Positions 24,532 to 33,703 of a stretch of 64,000 nucleotides of DNA are shown one piece after another. Positions within the stretch are counted from its first letter, which is position 1, and each line of letters begins with the position of its first letter. Location of the stretch: NCBI GenBank assembly GCA_002395155.1, contig DGWD01000029.1, positions 1 to 64,000 on the forward strand. The letters run 5' to 3'. The notes under the pieces were generated by a model. That model did no database searches and was not told the DNA's origin. It was given only the letters and a program-made list of their open reading frames with translations. The stretch comes from Treponema sp. UBA4267 (lineage in GTDB: Bacteria; Spirochaetota; Spirochaetia; Treponematales; Treponemataceae). The position numbers were made by a program, and so were the translations under genes.

Positions 24532-25518
24532 TCAGTCTTTATAAAGTTCAGCTAAAAGACTTGTTTCTTTTTTGATTCTTTCTATTAATTCAGGTGGATT
24601 TAGAACTTTAACCTTGGAACCGAGTGATAAAATCCAGTAGAAAGTTTCCTGCATCTGGTTTGTCATATAGCTCAGGTAAACACTTCCATCATCATTTTGG
24701 CGACATTCCTGGTTCACGTGCCAGGTTCTTTCCAAAATATAGGTGTTAATATCCTTTGAAAAAAGCAGTTCAATTTTTTTTGCTTCCTGCTCGTTCTGCC
24801 ATATTCCAAACTCCGGGTCTATGTGCTTGTTCAAATCAAAATCTTGCTTTATCTGAAAGCTTTCACCTGTAATTTTGAGGTCCTTCATTCTGGAAAGGCT
24901 GTATACTATAAAATCCTTGTGGGAATGACACCAGCCGATTATGTACCAGTTTCCCTTTTGGCAGAGCACCTTGTATGGATCAAAAAAACGATAGGAATAA
25001 TCCTGTTTACTAATTGAGCGGTAGGCAAACTCAATGGTTTTATTAGATCTGATAGCCTTAAAAACATTGTTAAAGATTTCTTCATCAATTTTTGGCAGGT
25101 GGTCTTTAATAAACTGAACGTTTTGGGCAGAAAATGCGGAATCAACCTCTACCTTGTTAGGCATCATCTCAATCATTTTTGTCATAATTGATTTAAAGGT
25201 TGATTCCAGCGGAGTGTTTTTGTACTGCTCCATAAGTGGAAGAAGGGTAGACACGGTTAGCAGTTCACCTTCCGAAAGCATTACACTTTTTACCACAAAG
25301 GTTGGGTCGGTGTAGTAGTAACCGCGTTTATCTTCATCATATTCTATTGGCATATTATAGCGGTCCTTTAAAAAATCTAAGTCTCGCATAATAGTGCTTC
25401 TTGAACATTCAAATGCCTTCATTAAAGCAGGTACATTTGGATAGTTGTGAGTTTTTATATAATCAGCAATTTGGAATATTCTATAAGTTCTAACTTTATC
25501 TTCTCTAGCTTTATTCAT
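24532..25518 (-). CDS. WYL-domain transcriptional regulator (YafY/DeoR-like)
   Basis: 328 residues. An N-terminal HTH (about residues 10-65: RIFQIADYIKTHNYPNVPALMKAFECSRSTIMRDLDFL) is followed by a WYL ligand domain (about 150-225, with GNWYIIGWCHSHKDF and the FRLSRM-like YSLSRMKDL) and a WCX end. WYL proteins sense nucleic acid or small ligands. It starts 4 bp after the glycosidase-like gene and so is the second gene of that operon. Confidence 0.87.
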   Translation of the reverse strand: MNKAREDKVRTYRIFQIADYIKTHNYPNVPALMKAFECSRSTIMRDLDFLKDRYNMPIEYDEDKRGYYYTDPTFVVKSVMLSEGELLTVSTLLPLMEQYKNTPLESTFKSIMTKMIEMMPNKVEVDSAFSAQNVQFIKDHLPKIDEEIFNNVFKAIRSNKTIEFAYRSISKQDYSYRFFDPYKVLCQKGNWYIIGWCHSHKDFIVYSLSRMKDLKITGESFQIKQDFDLNKHIDPEFGIWQNEQEAKKIELLFSKDINTYILERTWHVNQECRQNDDGSVYLSYMTNQMQETFYWILSLGSKVKVLNPPELIERIKKETSLLAELYKD

Positions 25519-25522
25519 ACTC

Positions 25523-27304
25523 CTATTTTAACTTAAAAAATACGAAATCACCAGGGATCATTCTGGTATGAAAAACGCTTTCGAATTCAGTCTCCTTATA
25601 GTCCAGTGCTTTTGTATATAGAGCTTTTATTTCCCTTGTTTTCCATGCAGGAGGATTTTCTTCATCAGCAAGCGGGATAAGGGATTCGTGTTTTCCTTTT
25701 ACGTGGATGTTGAAGTCTACCGGAGCACAACCATCATTTGTGTAGCAGTAAAGACCGAACGTGTCATTATCATAAGTAAAGAGGGAAACTCCATAGCCTG
25801 CATCAATCCAGAATTTTCCCTGTCCCAAAAGTTCGTAGCGTAGAGCAGTAAGAACTTCAACAGGCAGGTCTCTGATTTTGGAAGGCATATCTGGCAGGTT
25901 TATAACTTCAAAAATACCCTGGCCATAGGTATCGAACATAACCAAGCTTTCGTGGTATTCACCGTGACCGGCGTTGAGTTTTGACCAGGTTGCGTTATTT
26001 CTGTGTTCTAGTAGAGGGAATGATATTGGAGCAGCAGATTTGATGTAGTTTCTTCCGTATAAACCGCTTACAGTTACCTTGAATTCGTCGGCATCTAAAC
26101 GGCGGCCTCTATAGCGGATAGAGGTAAGTTCAGAGATTTTTTCACTACCCTTATCTTCATTCTCCAAGGCCCCAATCATAAATCCACTTGTGGCAAAAAC
26201 ATTTCCGCCCTTGCAGACAAAGTCCCGGATTTTAGAAACAATCTGAGGGTCTTTCAGAGATGCGGCAGTTACGAGTACACTTCCAGACTTTGGAAAATAA
26301 GGGCTTGGCTCACAAGGAATTCCTACCATTCCAAGATAGTCTTCCAGGTGGTCTTCTCCCTGAGAATTAAATGGAATGTAAACAGGAAGTCCTACTGGAT
26401 TGCCGCACTGGCTCATCAATTGGTCGATTTTCTGGTACTGGTACCCCAGAGGAGTTGCACGTTTGTTGTTGTAAATTGCAGGCCAGCAGAACATCATAAT
26501 TTCTTTACATTTTGAAAAAGCGGTCAGGTAGGCCTGCTCAAGGTAGGAGTCAATTCTGTCGCATTCGAATGGATCAAACCAACCACCTCCGTTTCGGTTT
26601 GGAGAGGCATTTTCCATATAACGTGGGAGAGAATAACTTAAATAGCGAGGAAGATGTTGATCCTGCTGGGCTCCATGACGGGTTTCTGTTCCACTGTAAA
26701 TTCCGTCAAAAATATCTTTTTGTTCAGCCGGATTATAACCTGTTTCCTGGTAGCTTTCACGCCAGTTTGGATATTTAATAATAATCTTGATATTAGGATT
26801 TACCTTTTTAGCAGGTTTGATGATGAGGTTTTCGGAAACTTCCTTCATCTTGGCAAGGCGGAATTCTTCCCATGAGCGATTTCCCTTTTCTTTCTGGCAG
26901 TCTTCACACATACACTGGGTAAAGAAAAAGTCATCGATTATGAATTCGTCAAAAAATTCTGCTGTATATTCAGAAACTTCCTTAAGTCGCTGTCTCATTG
27001 GTTCGTTGCAGTAACAGAAGGTTTCAAAAAGTCTGTGTCTTTTTTTGTCGCTTTCGTTCAAATCTGGAGTTACAGTTGTAATTCCTCCGCTAACTTCAAT
27101 GCCATATTCCGCCAGAACTTTCTTTATCATAAGAATTTGTTCTCTGCGGGCAAAAGTCCCACGGAAGGTTTCCAAATAAACTTTGTCGATTCCAACATAT
27201 TTTTGCAGCCAGTCAGCTTCTTTTCTTAATTCTTCTTCCGATATTCGATCTGCCCACTGGGCAACACAATAAGTTACAGATTTAAAACTCTTAAACAATG
27301 ACAT
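25523..27304 (-). CDS. Putative glycoside-hydrolase-like TIM-barrel protein
   Basis: 593 residues, no signal peptide. The N-terminal part looks like a TIM barrel of the glycosidase type (DEFIIDDFFFTQCMCEDCQ at about 137-155 carries acidic residues at a strand end; IIIKYPNWRESY follows at about 193-204). The middle has a GATase-1/beta-galactosidase trimerisation-like domain (about 335-400, QIVSKIRDFVCKGGNVFATSGFM), and the C-terminus is beta-rich. I do not recognise a GH family number. AGGAG precedes the ATG. It is in an operon with the WYL regulator. Confidence 0.6.
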   Translation of the reverse strand: MSLFKSFKSVTYCVAQWADRISEEELRKEADWLQKYVGIDKVYLETFRGTFARREQILMIKKVLAEYGIEVSGGITTVTPDLNESDKKRHRLFETFCYCNEPMRQRLKEVSEYTAEFFDEFIIDDFFFTQCMCEDCQKEKGNRSWEEFRLAKMKEVSENLIIKPAKKVNPNIKIIIKYPNWRESYQETGYNPAEQKDIFDGIYSGTETRHGAQQDQHLPRYLSYSLPRYMENASPNRNGGGWFDPFECDRIDSYLEQAYLTAFSKCKEIMMFCWPAIYNNKRATPLGYQYQKIDQLMSQCGNPVGLPVYIPFNSQGEDHLEDYLGMVGIPCEPSPYFPKSGSVLVTAASLKDPQIVSKIRDFVCKGGNVFATSGFMIGALENEDKGSEKISELTSIRYRGRRLDADEFKVTVSGLYGRNYIKSAAPISFPLLEHRNNATWSKLNAGHGEYHESLVMFDTYGQGIFEVINLPDMPSKIRDLPVEVLTALRYELLGQGKFWIDAGYGVSLFTYDNDTFGLYCYTNDGCAPVDFNIHVKGKHESLIPLADEENPPAWKTREIKALYTKALDYKETEFESVFHTRMIPGDFVFFKLK

Positions 27305-27363
27305 AATAAAACTCCTGCCTTTAGGTTTCTAGGTTATTTAAAGTATAGCATGGCAAAAATTTT

Positions 27364-27380
27364 ATTATCTCTAAGATAAT
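27364..27380. promoter_or_regulatory. Inverted repeat upstream of the glycosidase-like operon
   Basis: ATTATCT-CTA-AGATAAT is a perfect 7-bp inverted repeat about 60 bp before the start codon. A minus-strand extended -10 (TGCTATACT, 27352-27344) lies between it and the gene. A repressor or activator site is possible. Confidence 0.4.
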
Positions 27381-27412
27381 TGTACAAAAATATATATCTT
27401 AAAAAACTTCGT

Positions 27413-27838
27413 TTATTCCAGAATCTGGTAGAGTCTTTTAAGCAGCTCTTCCAATTCCTTCTTCTCCTGCTCAGTAAACGATGTCTCAAACATTTTTTCG
27501 TCATGGATTCGGTTGTCTTTCATGTTTTTTAGAGCCATATTTCCCTGGGTTGTCAAAAAAATATATTTTTGTTGTTTACCGGCTTCTATTACTACTTTTG
27601 TAAAAATACAGTTTTTGCTTTCAAGTCTGCTTAAAATTCCATTTATTGTTGGGTGAGAAACCTTAAAAACTGTTTCCAATTCTTTTTGTGTAACATCAGA
27701 ATCCGGGTGGTCTTCAAGATAAAGGAGAACCCTGAACTGAGCGATTGTAAGGCCTGCTGTCTGGCAATCGGCATTGGCTCTGGAATCGAATTTGTCGTGA
27801 ATGTTTTTGATTAATAAAAATACGTCTTTTGCTTCCAT
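27413..27838 (-). CDS. MarR-family transcriptional regulator
   Basis: 141 residues. The winged HTH spans about 35-100 (QFRVLLYLEDHPDSDVTQKELETVFKVSHPTINGILSRLESKN), with a basic wing (EAGKQQKYIFLT). It is divergent from a TolC-MFP-RND efflux operon, with paired inverted-repeat sites between, so it probably represses the pump and itself and releases DNA on binding a pump substrate. Confidence 0.9.
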   Translation of the reverse strand: MEAKDVFLLIKNIHDKFDSRANADCQTAGLTIAQFRVLLYLEDHPDSDVTQKELETVFKVSHPTINGILSRLESKNCIFTKVVIEAGKQQKYIFLTTQGNMALKNMKDNRIHDEKMFETSFTEQEKKELEELLKRLYQILE

Positions 27839-27894
27839 AAAATAGCTATTTTACTCCAATTCTTAGAAAACTCTAATCGAAATAACAGGATGTT

Positions 27895-27954
27895 ATGTGT
27901 AACATGCTACACCTGAGCCGTTTTTACTAGTATAGTATGTGTTGCATGCTATGT
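27895..27954. promoter_or_regulatory. Paired MarR-type operators flanking the efflux promoter
   Basis: Two similar 18-bp sites, ATGTGTAACATGCTACAC (27895-27912) and ATGTGTTGCATGCTATGT (27937-27954), lie exactly 42 bp apart, four helical turns. A -10-like TATAGT (27931-27936) lies between, abutting the second. Each contains GTGT...RCATGC.. partial dyads; TGCTAT-GT-ATAGCA (27947-27960) is a further perfect dyad. Confidence 0.6.
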
Positions 27955-27979
27955 ATAGCACATTTACCAATAAGGAGGC

Positions 27980-28087
27980 ATGATAAAAATTACATCCATG
28001 TAATTTTTATCATAGCAGATTTTGCTTTCAGCAAAACTGCGATTCGCTGCTTCCATGCAGCACCACTAACGTGGTGTTTATAAGGAG
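27980..28087 (+). repeat. Hairpin mosaic inserted before the TolC-like gene
   Basis: Four hairpins in a row: a 16-bp perfect stem with 2-nt loop (27980-28013), GCAG-a-TTTTGC / GCAAAA-c-TGC (28015-28040), GCTGC-N6-GCAGC (28046-28061) and CACCAC-TAAC-GTGGTG (28061-28076). A strong Shine-Dalgarno-like TAAGGAGG (27971-27978) lies before it, and the working AAGGAG (28082-28087) lies after it, 5 nt from the ATG. The last part is shared with 49838-49877 and 62426-62470. Confidence 0.7.
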
Positions 28088-28092
28088 AAAAA

Positions 28093-29406
28093 ATGAAGTT
28101 CAGAATCAGCATTTTTATTTTGATTATTTTTATGGTTTCAGGCTTGTATGCCCAAGAGAATATTGAAATAGAACAAGAGTCTATGCTGCTTGATATAGAA
28201 ACTGCTGTTCAGTCTGCTTTAGAAACACAATTATCTGTAAAAACTGGTCAGATTGAACTGGAACAGAGCGAAAGAAATTATAAGCATTCATGGAATCAGC
28301 TTTTACCTTCTATAACAGCAGGTGTAACTGGAACTCAGAATTCAAGCTTAAAAGATATTAGTTCAAGCACAAGTACAGTTTCTGCAAATATTAGTGCCAG
28401 CTTAAATTTGAACCTTGGTCTTGCAAGCAAAATAAAGGCTCTTAAGGCTTCTTATGAAAGTGGAAAGCAGGATTATACCGATACCTTACGACAGGTTGAA
28501 TATGAGGTTCGAAAAGCTTTTTATTCTCTCTTATATGTTCAAAGCCAGGTTGAATCGAGCAAAGAAAATCTGGAATCTTACAAAACACAGTATGAACAGA
28601 CTAAGGCAAAAAAAGAAAGAGGCCTTGTTCCAGAAATTGACTTACTTTCAAGTCAGGTTAATTACGAAAATGCCAAGATAGATTTGAAAAATACCGAAAA
28701 ATCTTTCAGCAATGCTTTGATTGAGTTTTTGGATCAAACAGGAATTAAACCAAGTAATGGACAAAGTGTTGTTTTACAGGGCAGTCTGGACGATTACGAA
28801 TCTCTCTTAGATTTCGATTTTGATGCCAGTCAGATTGATTCCATCTTAGAAAACAATTCCTCTGTACGAGCAATCAAGGATTCTTTAGAACAGACAAAAT
28901 TGACTAAGAGGCAGACAATTTCTTCAACCTACCTCCCATCCCTTTCTTTATCTGCAGGAGTTAATCCATATAGCTACAATTATGCCTGGTCAACAAATAC
29001 TTCTACAAGCTCCAATTCCTGGACAGCGTCGCTTGGCCTTTCTTTATCACTTGATAATCTTTTACCAGGTTCTTCGGCCAGCGATTCAATTAAAACTTTG
29101 GAAGACTCCATTACAACTTTGGAATTGCAACTGCAGGACAAGAAACAGGAAGTTAAAACTAGCATTCTTGAAATGTTAAACGAAATTGATATTGCAAAAG
29201 AAAGTCTAGAAAACTGCAAGTTGAATGTAGAACTTGCCAAAAAAACTTACGAGCTTGGTCTTGTTGCTTTTAAAAATGGTACAAAAGACCTTTCAGCTTT
29301 GCAGACAATACAGAATTCCTATACAACAGCTCTTCTTCAATTGCGAAATCAGCAGCTTACCTTAATCAATAATATTCTTGAACTTAAAAATACAATTGGT
29401 GAATAA
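28093..29406 (+). CDS. TolC-family outer-membrane efflux protein
   Basis: 437 residues, signal peptide at 1-20. Two repeats of long amphipathic helices with outer-membrane strand segments are visible (about 25-240 and 245-435), as in TolC/OprM; the ends YNLEQ-like 'VELAKKTYELGLVAFKNGT' are typical. It forms the exit channel for the pump encoded by the next two genes. It is the first gene of the efflux operon under the MarR-type sites. Confidence 0.87.
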   Translation: MKFRISIFILIIFMVSGLYAQENIEIEQESMLLDIETAVQSALETQLSVKTGQIELEQSERNYKHSWNQLLPSITAGVTGTQNSSLKDISSSTSTVSANISASLNLNLGLASKIKALKASYESGKQDYTDTLRQVEYEVRKAFYSLLYVQSQVESSKENLESYKTQYEQTKAKKERGLVPEIDLLSSQVNYENAKIDLKNTEKSFSNALIEFLDQTGIKPSNGQSVVLQGSLDDYESLLDFDFDASQIDSILENNSSVRAIKDSLEQTKLTKRQTISSTYLPSLSLSAGVNPYSYNYAWSTNTSTSSNSWTASLGLSLSLDNLLPGSSASDSIKTLEDSITTLELQLQDKKQEVKTSILEMLNEIDIAKESLENCKLNVELAKKTYELGLVAFKNGTKDLSALQTIQNSYTTALLQLRNQQLTLINNILELKNTIGE

Positions 29407-29422
29407 ATCTAAGGAGTTAGGA

Positions 29423-29566
29423 TAAAAAGCAGCCTGAAATAATGTCTGCTTTTTACCCTGACAAGTTTCCGTTGGAAACTTGCATATCAATCGTAGCTCC
29501 TCATTTCATTGCGGAGCTACATAAAAAGTCAAATCGGAAATTGAAATTTCCTCATTGACTTTTTAT
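29423..29566 (+). repeat. Hairpin mosaic between TolC-like and membrane-fusion genes
   Basis: Four perfect hairpins: TAAAAAGCAG / CTGCTTTTTA (29423-29455), CAAGTTTCC-GTT-GGAAACTTG (29462-29482), GTAGCTCC / GGAGCTAC (29493-29520) and ATAAAAAGTCAA / TTGACTTTTTAT (29521-29566) enclosing GGAAATT-GA-AATTTCC. It is preceded by AAGGAG (29411-29416) and followed by AGGAG (29567-29571). The last hairpin plus T run looks like an intrinsic terminator directly ahead of the ribosome binding site. Confidence 0.7.
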
Positions 29567-29577
29567 AGGAGAAAATT

Positions 29578-30528
29578 ATGAAGTCAAAGAAATTAGTTAC
29601 ACGTTCAATCTTAGTTGGAGTAGTTTTATTGCTCCTTGCAATTGTTGCTCTTATTTCAAAGGGAACCTCTAAAGGTGGAATGCCTTCTGGCGGTGGCGCA
29701 GGAGGACCTGGCATGCCTGGAATGGAAAGTGCTAATGAGGAAACAATTCATTCAGTAAAAACTAAAACTCTTGAAGCAGAAGTTTTGCAGGAGTATTTGA
29801 CAATGAATGGAAACGTTCAATCTAACAATACAATTTCAGTTTATCCAGAAATAGGTGGAAAAATTGTAAAGGTTTATGTAACTCTTGGTTCAAATGTAAA
29901 ACGTGGCGACCTGATTGCAGAAATTGATCCTTCTACACCTGGAACTTACTATGAAATAAGCCCTGTTTATGCTCCAATTTCCGGTACAATCACAGCCCTG
30001 CCACTTACAGTAGGAACTTCGGTAAATACATCTACAGCTCTTGCTCAAATTGGAAACATCAGTCAGTTACAGATTAAGGCAAACGTTCCAGAACGTGATA
30101 TTTCTGTTCTTGAAAATGGATTAAAGGCTGATGTTAGTCTTGTAGCCTACAAAAACGAAACTTTTTCGGCACACGTAATTCGGGTTTCTCCAATTGTAGA
30201 TGAAGTTTCCAGAACAAAAGAAATCTACCTTGCCTTTGATTCAGACGATTCACGCATTAATGCAGGAATGTATTCCAAAATCAAACTTTATACAAAAGCC
30301 CACGAAAATGCCATTGTCATTCCTTATGATGCAGTACTTACTCAGAATGGCCAGTCTTACGTTTATGTTGTAAAAGATGATTCAACTGTAAGTGTAAGAA
30401 ATGTTGAACTTGGCGTAAATGTAGATGGAAATGTTGAAATTTTGAGTGGACTTTCTTTGGGCGAAAAAGTAGTCGTAAGTGGAACTCAGAGTCTTTCTGA
30501 GGGTGCAAAAATAAAAGAAGTTCAGTAA
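29578..30528 (+). CDS. RND efflux periplasmic adaptor (membrane fusion protein)
   Basis: 316 residues. An N-terminal membrane anchor (about 10-28) is followed by a Gly/Met/Pro-rich linker (about 35-52), a lipoyl/barrel-sandwich domain (VYPEIGGKIVKVYVTLGSNVKRGDLIAEIDP, about 86-116) and the beta-barrel and membrane-proximal domains. The usual long coiled-coil hairpin is almost absent: the two lipoyl halves are joined by a short segment. It links the RND pump to TolC. Translation may depend on the hairpin just upstream. Confidence 0.88.
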   Translation: MKSKKLVTRSILVGVVLLLLAIVALISKGTSKGGMPSGGGAGGPGMPGMESANEETIHSVKTKTLEAEVLQEYLTMNGNVQSNNTISVYPEIGGKIVKVYVTLGSNVKRGDLIAEIDPSTPGTYYEISPVYAPISGTITALPLTVGTSVNTSTALAQIGNISQLQIKANVPERDISVLENGLKADVSLVAYKNETFSAHVIRVSPIVDEVSRTKEIYLAFDSDDSRINAGMYSKIKLYTKAHENAIVIPYDAVLTQNGQSYVYVVKDDSTVSVRNVELGVNVDGNVEILSGLSLGEKVVVSGTQSLSEGAKIKEVQ

Positions 30529-30540
30529 AAGGAGGTTAGT

Positions 30541-33500
30541 ATGAGTGTATCTAAAAAAATCCTTGAACATCCAGTTTTAATCCTTTGTACTTTTGTTTTA
30601 ATTGCTATTGTTGCTGCTTTTACACTGGGAAATATAAACGTAGCCATGATGCCAGATATGGATAATCCGGTTGCAATGGTAATGACAACTTATACAAATG
30701 CAGGTCCAGAAACTGTAGAAAAATCGGTTACCCAGATTTTGGAAAGTGGACTTGTAAGTGTAAATAATCTTAAATCAATGACATCAACTTCATCTGAAGG
30801 TTCTTCTACAATTGAATTGGAATTTAATTATGGAACCGACATGGATGTAGCTGTAAATGATATTCGCGATAAACTTGATATGGTAAAAGGCCAGCTCCCA
30901 GATGCCGCTTCAACTCCATCAATTTTTCAGTTTTCTTCATCATCTATGCCTATTATGACTCTTGCAGTTAATGGAAACAGAACCGAAGAAGAACTCAAAA
31001 AAATTGCCGATGAGCAGATTGCAGACCGTCTTGAACAGGCAGATGGAGTTGCCCAGGCCAATGTCCGCGGTGGTCGAGATGGAATTGTTCGCGTAGAACT
31101 GGATCTTAACCGTCTGGATGCATATGGGCTTACTTTATCATCTGTGGCTTCTACTCTATCTGCAAATAATATTGAAGTTGGTGGCGGAAACGTAAGCGAA
31201 GGTACCAAAAAATATATGGTAAGAACTACCGGAGAATTTGCTTCAATTGATGAAATTAATGAAACTGTAGTTGGAACTTACAATGGTTATGATGTAAAAC
31301 TTGAAGATATTGGAACTGCCTACATGGGCTACTCAGATGTTTCTAGTCTAATTTACATTAACGGAAAGCCTGGAGTTTATGTTTCAATTCAAAAATCCTC
31401 TGGTGCAAATACAGTAAATGTTGCAAAAGCGGTAAAAGCTAAAATTGCAGATATTGAAAAAACTCTTCCAAGCGATGTAAAAATTGAAATTTTAAGTGAT
31501 GATTCAAGCTCTGTAAGTGACACAATGCAGCAATTGATTAAATCTATTATCGAAGGATTTATTCTGGCAGTTGCAATTCTTCTGCTTTTTTTACGAAGCG
31601 GAAAATCTACCTTTATTATGGCAATTTCCATTCCATTCTGTGTCTTAATCACTCTTACAGTTATGGCCTTTGCCAATATCACCTTAAATATGATTACTAT
31701 GACCGGTTTAATTCTGGGCCTTGGTATGGTTGTAGATGCTTCGGTAGTTGTAATTGAAAATATTTATGTTTACAGAAACAGGGGAACAAAAGCTCTTACA
31801 GCCGCAGTAATTGGAACTCAGGAAGTTATTACTTCTGTAATCTCTGGAAACCTTACTACAGTTTGTGTATTCATTCCTTTCTTCATCTTTAAAAGTCAGC
31901 TTGGAATGATGGGACAGATGTTCAGTTCTCTTATGCTGGTAATTTTAATTGCCATCCTTTCATCACTTTTTGTTGCTATGTTCCTGGTTCCTGTTCTTGC
32001 CGGAAAATTCCTTCCAGTAGATAATCGCCTTGAACACCCAATAAAAATCCCTTTTCTTGCAAAGGCCGACAGGGCAATTGGTAAGGCTTTGGACTGGATT
32101 ACTGCTCAATACAAAAAAGGTCTTCGCAAGGTTCTTCATCACCGTTTTGCTACTGTTGTAATTGCCTTTGGAATTCTTGCAATGTCTTTGATTCTTGCCG
32201 GACGCCTGCGTATTTCTTTTATGTCCCACTATAACGACACTTCTGTAGGTTTAAATTTGGAAATGCCTTTGGGAACAAAACTGGAAGAAACTCAAACCGT
32301 GCTTCAAGACTTTTTTGAATATATTCAAGATGAAGTTCAGGGCTACGAAAATATTGTAGTTAGTGTTGGAACTGGTCAGCGTGGAGGAAGTTCAGATTCC
32401 TCTTACAAGGGTTCAATTTCAATTTACTTGCCAGACGCTTCTAAACAAATTGATACAGCCGAGCAGATTAAGGCCAAACTTAGAAGTCATTTTGATGATT
32501 ATCCAAATGCTACCTTTACTTTTGATGAAGGTATGATGCAGCAGATGGGCGGAAGTGATATAGATATTGTATTCCGTTCCAGCGATCTTGATGCCGCAAA
32601 CAATCTTGCTAAAGAAGTTAAAGCTCTTATTCAGAACAATATTTCTTCGGTTACAGAGCCTCAAATTGATATGGAAGACGGCCTTCCTCAGGTAGAAATT
32701 AAAGTTGATCGTGCACGTGCCGCAAGTTTTGGAATTTCTGTAATGTCCATTGCAAACGAAATTAACTATTGTATAAACGGTTATACTGCAACCAGCTACA
32801 ACTTAAACGGCGACTCTTACGATGTAGTTGTTTATCTAAATGATGAAGACCGCTCAGAAATTCCTGACCTGGAAAAAATCTTTGTACAGGGTAAAAACGG
32901 CCTTGTTTCGGTTGCAAACTTTGCAGAAGTAATTCGGGGTACAGGCCCAGTTTCAATTGCCCGCGAAAATCAGACTAGGATTATTCATCTTACAGCTAGT
33001 ATTAGTGATGGAAGTAATGCCGGCAGTGTAGAAAATCAGATTAAAGAACTTATTAGCGACAATATGGTTATTCCAGAAACTGTAAGCGTAACTTACGAAG
33101 GTTCATGGCAAAATACTACAAACACTGCAAAAATCTTTGCTATTGTAATTGGCCTTGCTATTGTTCTGGTATTTGGAGTAATGGCCGGAACTTACGAAAG
33201 TTTTAAGGATCCATTTATCAACCTTTTTACAATGCCATTTTTAATTGTAGGAGTTGTCTTTATCCATCTGATTACGGGACAATCCTTCTCCATGGTTTCG
33301 CTTATTGGTGTTGTAATGCTCATTGGTATTGTTGTAAACAACGGTATTTTGCTGGTTGACCAGACAAACCTGCTTGTAAGACGGGGAGTTCCACTTTTAC
33401 AGGCTTGCGAAGATGCAGCTGCCAGTCGTTTACGTCCAGTTTTGATGACAACTCTTACAACAATTCTTGCCATGATTCCAATGGCCTTTTTTGGAGATGG

Positions 33501-33687
33501 AAGTTCAAGTATGACTCAACCAATTGGCCTTTGTGTAGTTGGTGGTTTACTTTCAAGTACAATTGTAACTATGTTCATTATCCCTGTTATTTATTCATTG
33601 ATTAATAGAAAGGCAGATGATAAAGAAAAGACAAATCTTCCTCCTGAGCTTATAGCAATTAGGGATGGAAAAGTTATTCAAGAATAG
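30541..33687 (+). CDS. RND efflux pump, HAE1/AcrB-like inner-membrane transporter
   Basis: 1048 residues, standard for the HAE family. TM1 is at about 12-31, a first periplasmic loop (about 35-330), TM2-6 (about 335-495), TM7 (about 535), a second loop, and TM8-12 (about 865-1030). The TM4 proton-relay region reads GLILGLGMVVDASVVVIENIY (about 388-408), with one Asp at the relay position. It extrudes drugs or other amphiphiles in exchange for protons or possibly sodium. It lies 12 nt after the adaptor gene with AAAGGAGG. Confidence 0.93.
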   Translation: MSVSKKILEHPVLILCTFVLIAIVAAFTLGNINVAMMPDMDNPVAMVMTTYTNAGPETVEKSVTQILESGLVSVNNLKSMTSTSSEGSSTIELEFNYGTDMDVAVNDIRDKLDMVKGQLPDAASTPSIFQFSSSSMPIMTLAVNGNRTEEELKKIADEQIADRLEQADGVAQANVRGGRDGIVRVELDLNRLDAYGLTLSSVASTLSANNIEVGGGNVSEGTKKYMVRTTGEFASIDEINETVVGTYNGYDVKLEDIGTAYMGYSDVSSLIYINGKPGVYVSIQKSSGANTVNVAKAVKAKIADIEKTLPSDVKIEILSDDSSSVSDTMQQLIKSIIEGFILAVAILLLFLRSGKSTFIMAISIPFCVLITLTVMAFANITLNMITMTGLILGLGMVVDASVVVIENIYVYRNRGTKALTAAVIGTQEVITSVISGNLTTVCVFIPFFIFKSQLGMMGQMFSSLMLVILIAILSSLFVAMFLVPVLAGKFLPVDNRLEHPIKIPFLAKADRAIGKALDWITAQYKKGLRKVLHHRFATVVIAFGILAMSLILAGRLRISFMSHYNDTSVGLNLEMPLGTKLEETQTVLQDFFEYIQDEVQGYENIVVSVGTGQRGGSSDSSYKGSISIYLPDASKQIDTAEQIKAKLRSHFDDYPNATFTFDEGMMQQMGGSDIDIVFRSSDLDAANNLAKEVKALIQNNISSVTEPQIDMEDGLPQVEIKVDRARAASFGISVMSIANEINYCINGYTATSYNLNGDSYDVVVYLNDEDRSEIPDLEKIFVQGKNGLVSVANFAEVIRGTGPVSIARENQTRIIHLTASISDGSNAGSVENQIKELISDNMVIPETVSVTYEGSWQNTTNTAKIFAIVIGLAIVLVFGVMAGTYESFKDPFINLFTMPFLIVGVVFIHLITGQSFSMVSLIGVVMLIGIVVNNGILLVDQTNLLVRRGVPLLQACEDAAASRLRPVLMTTLTTILAMIPMAFFGDGSSSMTQPIGLCVVGGLLSSTIVTMFIIPVIYSLINRKADDKEKTNLPPELIAIRDGKVIQE

Positions 33688-33703
33688 GATGAAGGTGATT
33701 AAA

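Noticed and set aside
27980..28003. Mini-ORF MIKITSM as an uORF of the efflux operon
   Set aside because: Its ATG is only 1 nt after GGAGG, too close for efficient initiation, and its codons are simply one arm of a perfect palindrome.
27980..29566. CRISPR-like array
   Set aside because: The hairpins differ from each other and there are no regular spacers or cas genes.
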